A stretch of DNA of 64,000 nt from Salinicola halophyticus (GCF_003206695.1 NZ_PZJN01000006.1:504850-568849); one strand, 5' to 3'. Counted from the stretch's first letter, positions 30,158 through 39,233 are shown. A program made the numbers and translations. The notes: generated from the sequence alone by a model not told the origin.

Positions 30158-31480
30158 TCATGCCGTTGCCCGCTGCGGCTGGAATACGCGCTCGTCGGGG
30201 GCGCCGAAGTCCTGGAAGGTGAAGCCGCGCTCCACGGGATAGACCTCGCGCCCGGCGAGCTCACGGATGATGCAGGCGTTGCGGTAGCACGCCATGCCAA
30301 GATCCGGCGCGACCAGGCCATGGGTATGCAACTCGGCGTTCTGGACGAAGATGTCGTCCTCGGCCGTGATGCTGTAGTAGCGGCCGACCGCGTAGCGCCC
30401 GGCGGCGTCGCGCTGGATCCGCTCCTCGATCGGGGCGAGGAAGGCGGGTGTCTGCGCCGCGTAGCCGGTGGCCAGGATCACCCCCTCCGTCTGGTGTTCG
30501 AAGCGCTGGTCCTGCTCGGTGTGGGTGAAAGTCAGGTCGAAGCGTCGATGGGCGGCATCGAAGCGGCAGCTCTCGAGCTGGGCGCAGGTCAGCAGGTGGG
30601 TATCCACGCGGCCCCGCAGGCTCTTGGTGTAGAGACGGTCGTAAATGGTGTTGATCAGCTCGAGGTTAATGCCCTTGTAGAGCCCTTTCTGTTGGCGCAT
30701 CAGCTCGTTGCGCGTCGACTCGGGCAGGGCATGGAAGTAGTCGATGTAGTCCGGCGAGGTCATCTCGAGGGTCAGCTTGCCGTACTCCAGCGGAAAGAAG
30801 CGTGGCGAGCGGGTGACCCAGCTCAGGGTGTAGTCGTGGGTGTCGATCTCCTCGAGCAGGTCGAGATAGATCTCCGCCGCGCTCTGCCCGCTGCCGACGA
30901 TAGTGATCGCCGACTTCGCCTGTAGCGCCGCCTTGTTGTCGAGATAGCGCGAGGAGTGCACTACGCGCTCGGCCACCGGCTGGCAGCATTCCGGAATCGT
31001 CGGCTCGTTGCCGGTGCCCAGCACCAGCCGGCGGGCGCGATAGATGCGATTCTCGTTCTTGCGAGTATCCCGGCAGCGGATGCGATAGCACTGCTCGGCG
31101 TCGTCGTAGGTGATGCTCTGGACATCGCGGTTGAAGCGCAGCGACTCGAGCTGCGTGGTGACCCATTGGCAGTACTGGTTGTACTCGCTGCGCAGCAGGA
31201 AGAAGTCCTCGCGGATGTAGAAATTGTAGAGCCGGCCCTGGGATTTCAGATAGTTGAGAAAGCTGAAGCGGCTGGTGGGGTCGGCCAGCGTGACCAGATC
31301 GGCCATGAACGGCGTCTGCAGTGTGGCGTCCTCGAGCAGCAGCCCGGGGTGCCAGTCGAAGCTCGAGCGACGCTCGAGAAACAGGCCGTCGAGGTCCTCG
31401 ACGGGATCGGTCAGGCAGGCAAGGCCGAGATTGAACGGCCCCAGGCCGACGGCGATGAAGTCGTAGATGCGGCTCAGCAT
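30158..31480 (-). CDS. lysine/diamine N6-monooxygenase (IucD/DesB-like)
   Basis: A 440-aa FAD/NADPH N-hydroxylase. FAD loop GLGPFNLGLACL near residue 12, ligand segment FDWHPGLLLEDATLQTPFMA, NADPH loop IVGSGQSAAEIYLDLL and the C-terminal ATGYAAQTPAFL motif are all present. It hydroxylates the terminal amine of lysine or of the diamine made by the adjacent decarboxylase, the first committed step to the hydroxamate. It overlaps the decarboxylase by 7 bp and is 65 bp upstream of the fusion enzyme. Confidence 0.93.
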   Translation of the reverse strand: MLSRIYDFIAVGLGPFNLGLACLTDPVEDLDGLFLERRSSFDWHPGLLLEDATLQTPFMADLVTLADPTSRFSFLNYLKSQGRLYNFYIREDFFLLRSEYNQYCQWVTTQLESLRFNRDVQSITYDDAEQCYRIRCRDTRKNENRIYRARRLVLGTGNEPTIPECCQPVAERVVHSSRYLDNKAALQAKSAITIVGSGQSAAEIYLDLLEEIDTHDYTLSWVTRSPRFFPLEYGKLTLEMTSPDYIDYFHALPESTRNELMRQQKGLYKGINLELINTIYDRLYTKSLRGRVDTHLLTCAQLESCRFDAAHRRFDLTFTHTEQDQRFEHQTEGVILATGYAAQTPAFLAPIEERIQRDAAGRYAVGRYYSITAEDDIFVQNAELHTHGLVAPDLGMACYRNACIIRELAGREVYPVERGFTFQDFGAPDERVFQPQRATA

Positions 31481-33042
31481 GATGGCGTGCTCCAGACGAT
31501 TGGCGGACGCAACGACGAGACCAGGGCTTCACCGACCTGGACGATGTCCGAGACCAGGGCCATCAGATCCTCGACCCGGGTCATGGGGTTGAGCAGTGTG
31601 AACTTGAGATGGAAGCGGCCGTCGACCCGCGTGCCGGCGACGACTGCCTCGCCGCGTCGCGACAGCGTCTGACGGATTTGCTGATTGAGCGTGTCGAGAT
31701 CCCCTTCGTCGTCCACGCCGTCCGGGCGGTAACGAAACACCAGCGTGCTCAGCGCCGGCGCCATCAGCACGTCGATATCGTCGATGTCGCGCATGGATCG
31801 ATAGGTGGCGCGCGCCACTTCGATGACGTCGTCGAGATAGCCGCCCAGGCGATCGGCTCCCATCGTGCGAAGGGTCATCCACAGCTTCAGAGCGTCGAAG
31901 CGCCGGGTCGTCTGCAAGCTCTTGTTGACCAGATCCGGCGTGCCGTCCTCCGCCTGATCGCGGGGGTTGAGATAGTCGGCGTGGTAGGTGACGTGTCGCA
32001 GCTGGCGGCGATCGCGAACCAGGCAGGCGCTGCAGCTCACCGGCTGGAAGAAGGTCTTGTGGTAATCGATGCTGACCGAGTCCGCCTGCTCGATCCCGGC
32101 GAGCCAGTGACGGTGTCGGCGCGACAGCAGCAGCCCGCCGCCATAGGCGGCGTCCACGTGGAGCCAGATGCCACGCTGGTGGCAGAGCTCGGCGATCGTC
32201 GGGATCGGGTCGATGCTGCCGAAGTCGGTGGTGCCCGCGGTGGCGACGATCGCGAACGGGATCAGGCCTTTGTCGTCGCACTCTTTCAGGGTGGCCTGAA
32301 GCGCGTCGATATCCATGCGTTTGTCGTTATCGCTGGGCACGGCGATCACGGCATCGTAGCCGAGCCCCAATAATGCGGCTGCCTTCTGCACGCTGAAGTG
32401 GCTGACCTCGGAGGTGAGGATGCGCAGCTGGCGATAGTTCTCCGGAAGGCCGTGATGGCGGTTGCCGGCGTGGCCGGGCATCGCTTCGCAGGCGCTGTCG
32501 CGAGCGATGCTAAGAGCCATCAGATTGGACTGGGTGCCGCCGCTGGTGAACACGCCATCGGCATTCTCGCCGAGTCCGATACGCGCCGCGGTCCAGTCGA
32601 TCAGCTTCTGCTCGATCAGCGTGGCGCCAGCGCTCTGGTCCCAGGTTTCCACCGCCGTGTTGAGCGGCGTGGTAATCGCCTCGGCCAGGATCGATGGCAG
32701 CGTGATCGGGCAGTTGAGGTGCGCGACATAGCGTGGATGGTGGAAGTACACGGCGTGATCGAGATAGAGCCGCTGGACCTCCTCGAGGCTGGCATCGAGA
32801 TCGTTCAGGGGCCGGTCGAGATCGATCGCCTCGAACGCGGGCTGCAGTTCGTGCGGGGCAACGCCGCTGCAGGGGCCCTGCGCCCGGCTCAGCGTGCGCT
32901 GGACCCGCTCCATGCATTGCTGCATGCCGCTGCGGTAGGCCTCCAGCGACTGCTCGCCGAACAGATTCAGGGCTTCAGGCGAGCCTGGCGGACGGGACCG
33001 ATGCAAGGGGATGGGCGTGGCGAATTCCATGTCATGTCGCAT
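31474..33042 (-). CDS. PLP-dependent L-lysine/diaminobutyrate-type decarboxylase (DesA-like)
   Basis: A 522-aa group II decarboxylase. The PLP lysine lies in SIDYHKTFFQP, the substrate/PLP residues in TSGGTQSNLMAL and the Asp/Ala pair in LHVDAAYGGGLL. The family includes DesA (lysine to cadaverine) and diaminobutyrate decarboxylase; the monooxygenase and NIS synthetase next door favour the DesA role. AGGAGAAACGTC precedes the start at 33042. It is the first gene of the siderophore operon. The 239-bp gap upstream shows no clear Fur box. Confidence 0.9.
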   Translation of the reverse strand: MRHDMEFATPIPLHRSRPPGSPEALNLFGEQSLEAYRSGMQQCMERVQRTLSRAQGPCSGVAPHELQPAFEAIDLDRPLNDLDASLEEVQRLYLDHAVYFHHPRYVAHLNCPITLPSILAEAITTPLNTAVETWDQSAGATLIEQKLIDWTAARIGLGENADGVFTSGGTQSNLMALSIARDSACEAMPGHAGNRHHGLPENYRQLRILTSEVSHFSVQKAAALLGLGYDAVIAVPSDNDKRMDIDALQATLKECDDKGLIPFAIVATAGTTDFGSIDPIPTIAELCHQRGIWLHVDAAYGGGLLLSRRHRHWLAGIEQADSVSIDYHKTFFQPVSCSACLVRDRRQLRHVTYHADYLNPRDQAEDGTPDLVNKSLQTTRRFDALKLWMTLRTMGADRLGGYLDDVIEVARATYRSMRDIDDIDVLMAPALSTLVFRYRPDGVDDEGDLDTLNQQIRQTLSRRGEAVVAGTRVDGRFHLKFTLLNPMTRVEDLMALVSDIVQVGEALVSSLRPPIVWSTPSC

Positions 33043-33220
33043 GACGTTTCTCCTGATTGCCTTACTGGCGCCTTTTTTGCGAACCGTTTTTTGCAGACAA
33101 AGGCGTAGCCGATGCGACGCCGGGAGCGCGCATAACGAGAGAGAGCGAAACGGTGAGTGATGCGGTGTCGATGAGTGCCGGCCGCTTCCTGCAGCCGGCG
33201 ATCGATCAGCGCGGGACGTC

Positions 33221-33281
33221 CTAGAACGGCCCGTGCTGGAACGGGCTGTGTTAGAACGGGCTGTGCTGGAACGGATAAACG
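33221..33281. repeat. 15-nt tandem array abutting the receptor stop codon
   Basis: Four units of the type CTGGAACGGGCTGTG (CTAGAACGGCCCGTG, CTGGAACGGGCTGTG, TTAGAACGGGCTGTG, CTGGAACGGATAAACG) and then CTAGAACTG, whose CTA (33282-33284) is the complement of the receptor's TAG stop. The remaining gap to the decarboxylase start (33043-33220) holds nothing I recognise. Confidence 0.88.
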
Positions 33282-35426
33282 CTAGAACTGATAGGAAACG
33301 GTGGCGGTGACATTCCGCTCCGCCCCGAAGTAGCAGTACTCGAGCGAGTTACACGAGGCGACGTACTCCTTGTCGAGCAGGTTGCCCACGTTGACCCGGG
33401 CGTTGACGCCTTTTAGCCCGACCTGGTTCAGGTCGTAGCCCACGGCGGCATCCACCAGAGTGTAGTCGGGTACCTTCTCGGTGTTGGCGCGGTCGGCGTA
33501 GATATCGCCGTAGTACCGCACGCCGACGCCGGCATCCAGTCCGTCGAGAGCGCCGCGGTCAAAGGTATAGTGACCCCAGAGACTGGCCTGATGGCGCGGT
33601 GCATAGATGGCGTGGTTACCCTGCTCGCCGGGCACGTCGCTTTTCTCGTAGGTGATGTCGGTATAGCTGTAGCCTGCTTGCAACCGGAAGTTGTCGGTCA
33701 GGTAGGTGCGCGCCTGCAGCTCGACGCCCTGAGACTGGATCTCGCCCACGGAGCGATAGTCGTCGGTGGGCTGCTCCTTGGTCGCCACGTTTTCCTGATT
33801 GATCCGGAACAGCGACAAGGTGTAGAGATCGCGGCTTTCCGGCGGCTGATACTTGAGCCCGGTCTCCCACTGTTCGCCTTCCATCGGTTCCAGCAGATCG
33901 CCGTTACCATCGACGAAACTGGTCGGGGTGAAAGCGGTGTTGTAGCTCAGGTAGGGCGCGATCCCGTTATCGAAGCGATAGAGCACGCCGGCACGGCCGC
34001 TGAACTGGGTGTCATCGAGAGTGCTTTCGGTATCGTTCAGATGGTCGGTGTTCTTGATATCGACCCAGTCGTAGCGGCCGCCGAGGGTCAGACGCCAGCG
34101 ATCGATCGCCATCTGGTCCTGCAGATAGATGCCGGTCTGGGTGAGTTCATGGCGCTCGTCGTTGGTGACTCCAATCTCTCCGATCGGATCGGCGCCGTAG
34201 CTGGGGTTGAAGGCGTCGATGCTGGGGAATGCGCCGGCGGTCCATTCCACGTCGTTCTTGCGCTTCTGATAGTCCACGCCGACCAGCACGGTGTGATCGA
34301 TGAAGCCGCTCTTGAGCTTCGCCTCCACCTGGTTGTCGACGGTCCAGGCGTCGAGGGATTCGCGGCCGCCGGAGTAATAGCGGTTCAGTTCGTTGGAGTC
34401 CGGCGACACCCAGCCGTAGCCGTAGACCTGATTCAGTTCGACGTCCGAATTCAGATAGCGCAATTTCTGACGCCCGGTGACGTTGTCGCTGAAACGGTGC
34501 TCGAGGTCATAGCCGAACATGCGCTGGGTGCGCTCGAACTTGTCGTAGTCGTCTTCGCCGTCGAAGAAATCATTGCCGATGTGGCGGCCGTTATGGCTGC
34601 TGACGGCTCCCTCGTAGGGCACGCCGGAGTGGTAACCGCCTTCCGGGTCCTTCTGCAGGTAGGCCATGAAGGTGACGGACGTGTCATCGGTTGCGTCCCA
34701 GGTGATCGACGGCGCGATGGCGTAGCGCTCTTCCTCGATCGGCCCGAACTGGGTATCGCTCTTGCTGCCGATCCCGACCAGGCGATAGGCGACGCGGCTC
34801 TCGTCATCCAGCGGCCCGGAAAAGTCGAACGCGGCGCTTCGCTGGCTGTTGGTCCCGGTGCTGAAGCGCAGCTCGTTGCGACCCTCGAACAGCGGCTTCT
34901 TGCTAGTCAACGCCACCAGGCCGCCGGGTGACGAGCGGCCATAGAGCACCGACGCCGGCCCCTTGACGATCTCGACGTTATCCAGAAACCACGGATCGAT
35001 CACCATCGAGCTATAGCCGTTGGCGTCACCCATCACCTTGAGCCCGTCGAGATAGGTGTTACTCAGGCTGCCGTCGGAGAAGCCCCGCATGACCAGATAG
35101 TCATAGCGGTTCGAGGCCCCGACCTGATTGGTGTAGACCCCGGGCGTGTACTGCGCGGCTTCACGCAGCGTACGAACGCCACGTTCGTCCATTTCCTCGC
35201 GGTCGACATTGGAGACGGTCTGCGGGGTTTCGACGACGGGTGTCTCTGTCTTAGTGGCGGCAGACTGTCCGGTCACCGTGACGGTATCGAGAGAGGTACT
35301 GCTGGCCGCCGTGCCGCCGGATGCCGAGGTGGATGCCGTATCGTCACCCGTCTGCTGGGCCCAGACCGGGAACGACAGGCAAGCGCAGGCCAGTGCACTT
35401 ACCGGGTAACGCAGAACATGATGCAT
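33282..35426 (-). CDS. TonB-dependent ferric-siderophore receptor
   Basis: A 714-aa outer-membrane receptor. Signal peptide residues 1-24, TonB box DTVTVTG at 47-53, plug domain (VRTLREAAQYTPGVYTNQVG, RGFSDGSLSNTYLDGLKVMG, VEIVKGPASVLYGRSSPGGL) and a 22-strand barrel ending in the terminal phenylalanine (TATVSYQF). It resembles the FhuA/FoxA/FcuA hydroxamate group. Transcribed separately from the biosynthesis operon but on the same strand, with its own Fur box at 35512. It most likely imports the hydroxamate made by the neighbouring genes. The barrel-loop cysteines CNSLEYC may form a disulfide. Confidence 0.93.
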   Translation of the reverse strand: MHHVLRYPVSALACACLSFPVWAQQTGDDTASTSASGGTAASSTSLDTVTVTGQSAATKTETPVVETPQTVSNVDREEMDERGVRTLREAAQYTPGVYTNQVGASNRYDYLVMRGFSDGSLSNTYLDGLKVMGDANGYSSMVIDPWFLDNVEIVKGPASVLYGRSSPGGLVALTSKKPLFEGRNELRFSTGTNSQRSAAFDFSGPLDDESRVAYRLVGIGSKSDTQFGPIEEERYAIAPSITWDATDDTSVTFMAYLQKDPEGGYHSGVPYEGAVSSHNGRHIGNDFFDGEDDYDKFERTQRMFGYDLEHRFSDNVTGRQKLRYLNSDVELNQVYGYGWVSPDSNELNRYYSGGRESLDAWTVDNQVEAKLKSGFIDHTVLVGVDYQKRKNDVEWTAGAFPSIDAFNPSYGADPIGEIGVTNDERHELTQTGIYLQDQMAIDRWRLTLGGRYDWVDIKNTDHLNDTESTLDDTQFSGRAGVLYRFDNGIAPYLSYNTAFTPTSFVDGNGDLLEPMEGEQWETGLKYQPPESRDLYTLSLFRINQENVATKEQPTDDYRSVGEIQSQGVELQARTYLTDNFRLQAGYSYTDITYEKSDVPGEQGNHAIYAPRHQASLWGHYTFDRGALDGLDAGVGVRYYGDIYADRANTEKVPDYTLVDAAVGYDLNQVGLKGVNARVNVGNLLDKEYVASCNSLEYCYFGAERNVTATVSYQF

Positions 35427-35511
35427 GAATGACAGACTCCCCTTGAATGAAACTCGTTCTTATCCATGGACGTTGCCCAGAAGAAGACGGAGAGGAGTCG
35501 AATTCCTGAAC

Positions 35512-35530
35512 CGAAATGACAATTATTTTC
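35512..35530. promoter_or_regulatory. Fur box upstream of the TonB-dependent receptor
   Basis: CGAAATGACAATTATTTTC matches the 19-bp Fur consensus at 13 positions, in an AT-rich patch 86 bp before the receptor start. It fits iron-repressed expression. Confidence 0.55.
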
Positions 35531-35583
35531 AATAAACGGCGTCGGGCGGTACACAATCGGTCGAAGGGCGGCGATGATCCACC

Positions 35584-35660
35584 GAAGCGGGAAGCGGGAA
35601 GCGGGAAGCGGGAAGCGGGAAGCGGGAAGCGGGAAGCGGGAAGCGGGAAGCGGGAAGCGG
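35584..35660. repeat. perfect heptanucleotide tandem array (11 units)
   Basis: Eleven identical copies of GAAGCGG, followed by GAGCGG and a purine-rich stretch. It lies in the 301-bp gap between the receptor start and the lpxO stop codon, 67 bp from the latter, on the far side of the Fur box from the receptor gene. Confidence 0.97.
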
Positions 35661-35727
35661 GAGCGGAAGGCAGAGAGAGAAGAAGGAAATGGAAAGCGGC
35701 GGACCATGAGTGGCCCGCCGGATTCGT

Positions 35728-36624
35728 CTACCAGGCGATGATCGCAATAATGACCAACGCGAACAGCGCCCACTTGATCGCGTAGTAGAGCGGCTTGTTG
35801 CGTTTTTTCAGCGCCTTGCCCTGTCGGCGTACGGCATAGATGTACTTGAAGGCGCGGTTCAATCCGCCGGTGCGGTCGCTGTCGTCATTGGGCGAGCTGG
35901 CAGCGGCCATCACCGTGCGGCCGAAGAAATGGTTTAGGCTGCGCGCCCAGCCATACTTCATCGGCCGTTCGATGTCGCAGAACAGAATGATGCGATTCTG
36001 ATCCGACCCGTTCTCGGCACGGTGTAGATAGGTCTCGTCGAACATCACCGCCTCGCCGTCGCGCCAGCTGTACTTCTCGCCATCGACATCGATATAGCAG
36101 CGGTCGTCGTTGGGCGTGATCAAGCCCAGATGATAGCGCAGCGAGCCGGCGTAGGGATCGCGGTGCAAGGTCAGATGGCTGCCTGCCGGCAGCTCGGCGA
36201 ACATCGCCGCCTTGACGTTGGGAATGCCGGCCAGCAGCTGCGTGGTCCGCGGGCAGAGCTGCTCGGCCGAGGCATGACTTTCGCCGTACCACTTCAGATA
36301 GAAGCGCTTCCAGCCGCGGCGGAAGAACGAATTGAAACCGGCATCGTCGTAGCGTGAAGACGCCTTGATATGATCCTGCAGCGCCATCGCCTCGTCTCGG
36401 ATCGTCTCCCAGTTACCGGTCAGTCGTTCGAGTTCCGGATAGCTCGCCAGATCGTGATAAGGGCGATCCCTGTCGCGGCCGAAGAGCGTCATCAGCGCGT
36501 TGATCGGGGCCATGAAAGTGGAATGGTCGGAGGCCTGGCGCAGCGGCTTGTGGCGTACGCGACCGCGGTAGTGTGTATAAAGCACACTAGCCAGAAAAAG
36601 CAGTATGAGAATCCATTTGATCAT
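35728..36624 (-). CDS. lpxO: lipid A hydroxylase LpxO (Fe(II)/2-oxoglutarate dioxygenase)
   Basis: A 298-aa protein of the aspartyl/asparaginyl beta-hydroxylase family. An N-terminal membrane anchor (residues 1-18) and a C-terminal hydrophobic helix flank the catalytic domain. Metal ligands are HRD in LTLHRDPYAGSLRYHLGLI and the second histidine in FDETYLHRAENGS; the 2-oxoglutarate arginine is in QNRIILFCDIERP. LpxO adds a 2-hydroxyl to the secondary acyl chain of lipid A at the inner membrane. The start at 36624 places the anchor at residue 1. Its iron dependence fits its place among iron genes. Confidence 0.9.
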   Translation of the reverse strand: MIKWILILLFLASVLYTHYRGRVRHKPLRQASDHSTFMAPINALMTLFGRDRDRPYHDLASYPELERLTGNWETIRDEAMALQDHIKASSRYDDAGFNSFFRRGWKRFYLKWYGESHASAEQLCPRTTQLLAGIPNVKAAMFAELPAGSHLTLHRDPYAGSLRYHLGLITPNDDRCYIDVDGEKYSWRDGEAVMFDETYLHRAENGSDQNRIILFCDIERPMKYGWARSLNHFFGRTVMAAASSPNDDSDRTGGLNRAFKYIYAVRRQGKALKKRNKPLYYAIKWALFALVIIAIIAW

Positions 36625-36703
36625 AGGGGGAGTGTTCCAGGGGCTAGCCAGTCGCGATCGCGGTTGATGCAATCGCATGTCGCGCAAATGATTTGTTGGC
36701 TTA

Positions 36704-37447
36704 CTATTTTCCCTGAATCATGATCAGCGTCAACAGATACTCATCGATGGCCGTGACGTGCCCGGATAGACGACTGCCCGCCGGCCACTGTGACGACAAC
36801 GTCTTGAGCAGTTCGATGGTGACCGAGCCCTCGCGAGCGTCCCAGGCGATCAGCCGGGCGTCCGGAAAGTAGAAGCGCCGACGCACCAGCGGATAGAGCG
36901 CCTTGAACAGGCTCTCCTTGAGCGAGAACACCAGCGTCACGAATTCCCCCTGACTCTCGACGCCTAGCCGTCCGAACCACTCCTGCTCCGATCCCACCAG
37001 AATCTGCGGCGCCAGGCGCCGGGCGCGCTCGTTGCTCATCACGACCTCGGCATCCAGCCCGACGCCGTGAAAGTCCGGGCGCCTGGCGACGACCGCTGCT
37101 GCCAGACCTCGACTATGGGTGATCGAGCCGACGGTATCGGCGGGCCAGTCGGGAAGCTGCTCGGCGTCCTGCGCAGGTGTCGATGGCGAGCCCGTCAGCG
37201 CACCGATGGCGTGCCGAGCGGCAAGGCGCCCACCCATGAACTCCGCCCGCCGTTTTGCGGCGGCGGTTTTCAGGCGCTCGGGCGTCGGGAGATCCCAGGC
37301 ATCGAGATCGGTTTCACATAAGGCGTGGGTATCGAAGCGAAGGGCGCTAAAGCAGGCTTCGGGAAATGCGAGTTGCCAGGGCCACTCGCTCCTGGGCGAG
37401 TGGCAGCCGAATGGCAACGTTTCGATCAGTGGTCTGACTTCAGACAT
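36704..37447 (-). CDS. EntD-like 4'-phosphopantetheinyl transferase
   Basis: A 247-aa Sfp/EntD-type enzyme that transfers phosphopantetheine from CoA to carrier proteins. Motifs: KRRAEFMGGRLAARHAIG, VGSITHSRGLAAAVV, GVGLDAEVV (Mg2+ site) and FSLKESLFKALYPLV. It resembles EntD, which primes siderophore peptide synthetases. No NRPS or PKS lies in this window and the local siderophore pathway is NRPS-independent, so its targets must be elsewhere. It is 3 bp downstream of the YceI-like gene and forms an operon with it. Confidence 0.9.
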   Translation of the reverse strand: MSEVRPLIETLPFGCHSPRSEWPWQLAFPEACFSALRFDTHALCETDLDAWDLPTPERLKTAAAKRRAEFMGGRLAARHAIGALTGSPSTPAQDAEQLPDWPADTVGSITHSRGLAAAVVARRPDFHGVGLDAEVVMSNERARRLAPQILVGSEQEWFGRLGVESQGEFVTLVFSLKESLFKALYPLVRRRFYFPDARLIAWDAREGSVTIELLKTLSSQWPAGSRLSGHVTAIDEYLLTLIMIQGK

Positions 37448-37450
37448 CGA

Positions 37451-38059
37451 TCAACGATCGACCAGCACGGCGTTGAGCTCGACCGGCACGTCATCGCCGA
37501 TCTGCTGGTAACCCATCAGCGACAGAATCGAACGCACGTTCTGATTCTTCATCAGTTCCTTGCCATCCAGCGAGACCGGCTCGGCATTGCGTACGCGCAC
37601 CACATCAGCCGACTCGCGGGTGAAACGTACCGGCAATTTTTCCTGGCGCTGCTCGCCGTTGGAGTCCGTGCGCAGGGTCAGTATCTCGACCGTCGACTGA
37701 CCGACCTTCAGCGAATTGATCCGCTCCGGCGGCAGTTGCGTGACCACCGTCACCAGGGTGGTGTTGGTCAACGATGACATCCACGGGGGCAGGTCGCCCA
37801 GCCGATCGAGCACGTCCGTCTGATTGAGTCGCACGGGCAGCTTCAGCGTACCGTCCGCGCTGATCTGGCCTTCCATGCGGCGCAGCGAGTGTTCGTGGGT
37901 AATCGACTCGCCGCCGCTGGTGATCTCGGTCACCGTGGCCGTCACCCGAGACTGATTGGGGTCGAGCTGCCATGCGGCCTGGGCCAGTCCGCAGAATGTC
38001 ACCAGGCCCGCAGCCAAGCCGATACCGGCAATCCGGCGGATGATTGTGTTCGATGACAT
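37451..38059 (-). CDS. periplasmic YceI-like protein
   Basis: A 202-aa secreted protein. Signal peptide residues 1-28 (AQA cleavage before AWQL), then a YceI-type lipocalin-like beta barrel: WQLDPNQSRVTATVTEITSG, EGQISADGTLKLPVRLNQTD, LPVRFTRESADVVRV and DDVPVELNAVL at the end. YceI proteins bind isoprenoid-like lipids; the specific ligand here is unknown. It lies immediately upstream of the phosphopantetheinyl transferase. AGGGAGGACACG precedes the start. Confidence 0.82.
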   Translation of the reverse strand: MSSNTIIRRIAGIGLAAGLVTFCGLAQAAWQLDPNQSRVTATVTEITSGGESITHEHSLRRMEGQISADGTLKLPVRLNQTDVLDRLGDLPPWMSSLTNTTLVTVVTQLPPERINSLKVGQSTVEILTLRTDSNGEQRQEKLPVRFTRESADVVRVRNAEPVSLDGKELMKNQNVRSILSLMGYQQIGDDVPVELNAVLVDR

Positions 38060-38143
38060 CGTGTCCTCCCTGGACGTTCATGACGTTCAACAGCGGCTGG
38101 CCTGTGCCGGCCGCTTTGGTTATCATACGGCTCCCGCGTTTCA

Positions 38144-38221
<78 letters not shown>

Positions 38222-38269
38222 AAAATCAGTAGCTTACGTCAGTTTTCGACCCGTTTCAGGGTTCCATTT

Positions 38270-38707
38270 CTATGCCGTGTCCACACTTTGACCACACTCG
38301 AATTTCGGACCGTACTTGATGCTGTCCGCCAGATGATCGGGTGAGAGGTGGGCATAGCGCATAGTCATCTGAATCGTCTGGTGTCCGAGGATCTTCTGCA
38401 GCGCGAGCAAGTCACCGCCGTTTACGATGAAGTGGCTCGCGAACGTATGACGCAGAACGTGCGTTCGTTGGCCCTTAGGCAGCTCAATTCCCGTTCGGTT
38501 CATTGCCTCAGAGAAAGCCTGATAGGCGTCCTGGGCGAACAGACTGCCGCTTCATTTTCCGTGATTCTTCAAATTTTCATAAAGGTCGACACTGATCGGC
38601 ACGGCTCGGTTGCGTCCGTTTTGGTTCATGCCAGCCTGGACAAGAAACCGAGAGTGGTCGGCCTGTTCCAGGAACACGCGAACGGGTTGCTTCTTCGCGG
38701 TGGTCAT
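38270..38707 (-). pseudogene. tyrosine integrase remnant (P2/P4-like), truncated and interrupted
   Basis: The C-terminal catalytic part of a phage integrase: HVLRHTFASHF, LQKILGHQTIQMTMRYAHLS and the tyrosine in MRYAHL. An in-frame TGA at 38552-38554 splits it after ENLKNHGK, and the same frame continues upstream as GRNRAVPISVDLYENLK, a typical integrase strand. The N-terminal core-binding domain is missing: the frame instead begins MTTAKKQPVRVFLEQADHSR, which has its own GAGGAA ribosome site and is coupled to the upstream Ash-like ORF. The simplest reading is a deletion joining a small satellite ORF to the integrase C-terminus. It lies 50 bp from the tRNA, the normal place for such an integrase. 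Confidence 0.85.
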
Positions 38708-38973
38708 TGGGTGTTCCTCGTGTGGGTGGGTACTGCAGGTTTGTTGCGATGCGCATTCAGGAGTGAACGCGTAATCGCTTCAGGGAGAAAAAAGGCCCGT
38801 GACGCTGGGGAAGCCTGTCGGGCAGGGAAAGACGAGCAAGCGTAAGCGCCACGGACCAAGGGGAACGCGGTTGGGGCAAAAATCGGGGACAAAAAAACGG
38901 CCCGATAAGCGTCACTAGGGGAAGTGCCTAACTTATGGGCCGGAAAAGATCGCTTTCCTTGGAAGGCGACCAT
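38704..38973 (-). CDS. Ash / Icd-like phage-satellite protein
   Basis: An 89-aa ORF whose first half, MVAFQGKRSFPAHKLGTSPS then DAYRAVFLSPIF, carries the hallmark of the P4-type Ash / host-division-inhibitor Icd-like family. It ends with a TGA that overlaps the next ATG (ATGA). The frame is open about 27 codons further upstream (FYIKPSSGSLIHTGFTAF) without an ATG, so the true start is uncertain. In phage P1 an icd gene is controlled by the C4 antisense RNA; here a structured leader and terminator precede it in the same direction. Whether it is expressed is unknown. Confidence 0.65.
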   Translation of the reverse strand: MVAFQGKRSFPAHKLGTSPSDAYRAVFLSPIFAPTAFPLVRGAYACSSFPARQASPASRAFFLPEAITRSLLNAHRNKPAVPTHTRNTQ

Positions 38974-39182
38974 GAACGCGGTGAAGCCGGTGTGGATTAA
39001 TGAACCCGAGCTCGGCTTGATGTAGAAAGTGTCTTCATTAAACGACGCCTAAGCAAAGAATATTTTGGTCTTGTTATAATTTTTTTCAATCCAAACGTAA
39101 ATATTAGACCAAAGGCGAAAGATATCAGCGACAGCAAGTCGGCTAACGTCGGAAAAGAGTGAGCAGAAGATACAATTGGTAT

Positions 39183-39233
39183 AAAAAACCCGCAACGGAT
39201 GGAGGGCCTTATCGAGCCACACATCGTTGCGGG
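39183..39233 (-). terminator. intrinsic terminator in the element leader
   Basis: On the minus strand a 9-bp stem, CCCGCAACG / CGTTGCGGG, is followed directly by six T. It would end transcripts coming from the Cox-like gene before they reach the Ash-like ORF. That is the layout expected of a short regulatory RNA. Confidence 0.85.

Noticed and set aside
33043..33220. Fur box before the siderophore decarboxylase
   Set aside because: I looked for an AATGATAAT-like core and saw none convincing. Iron control may come through the sigma factor instead.
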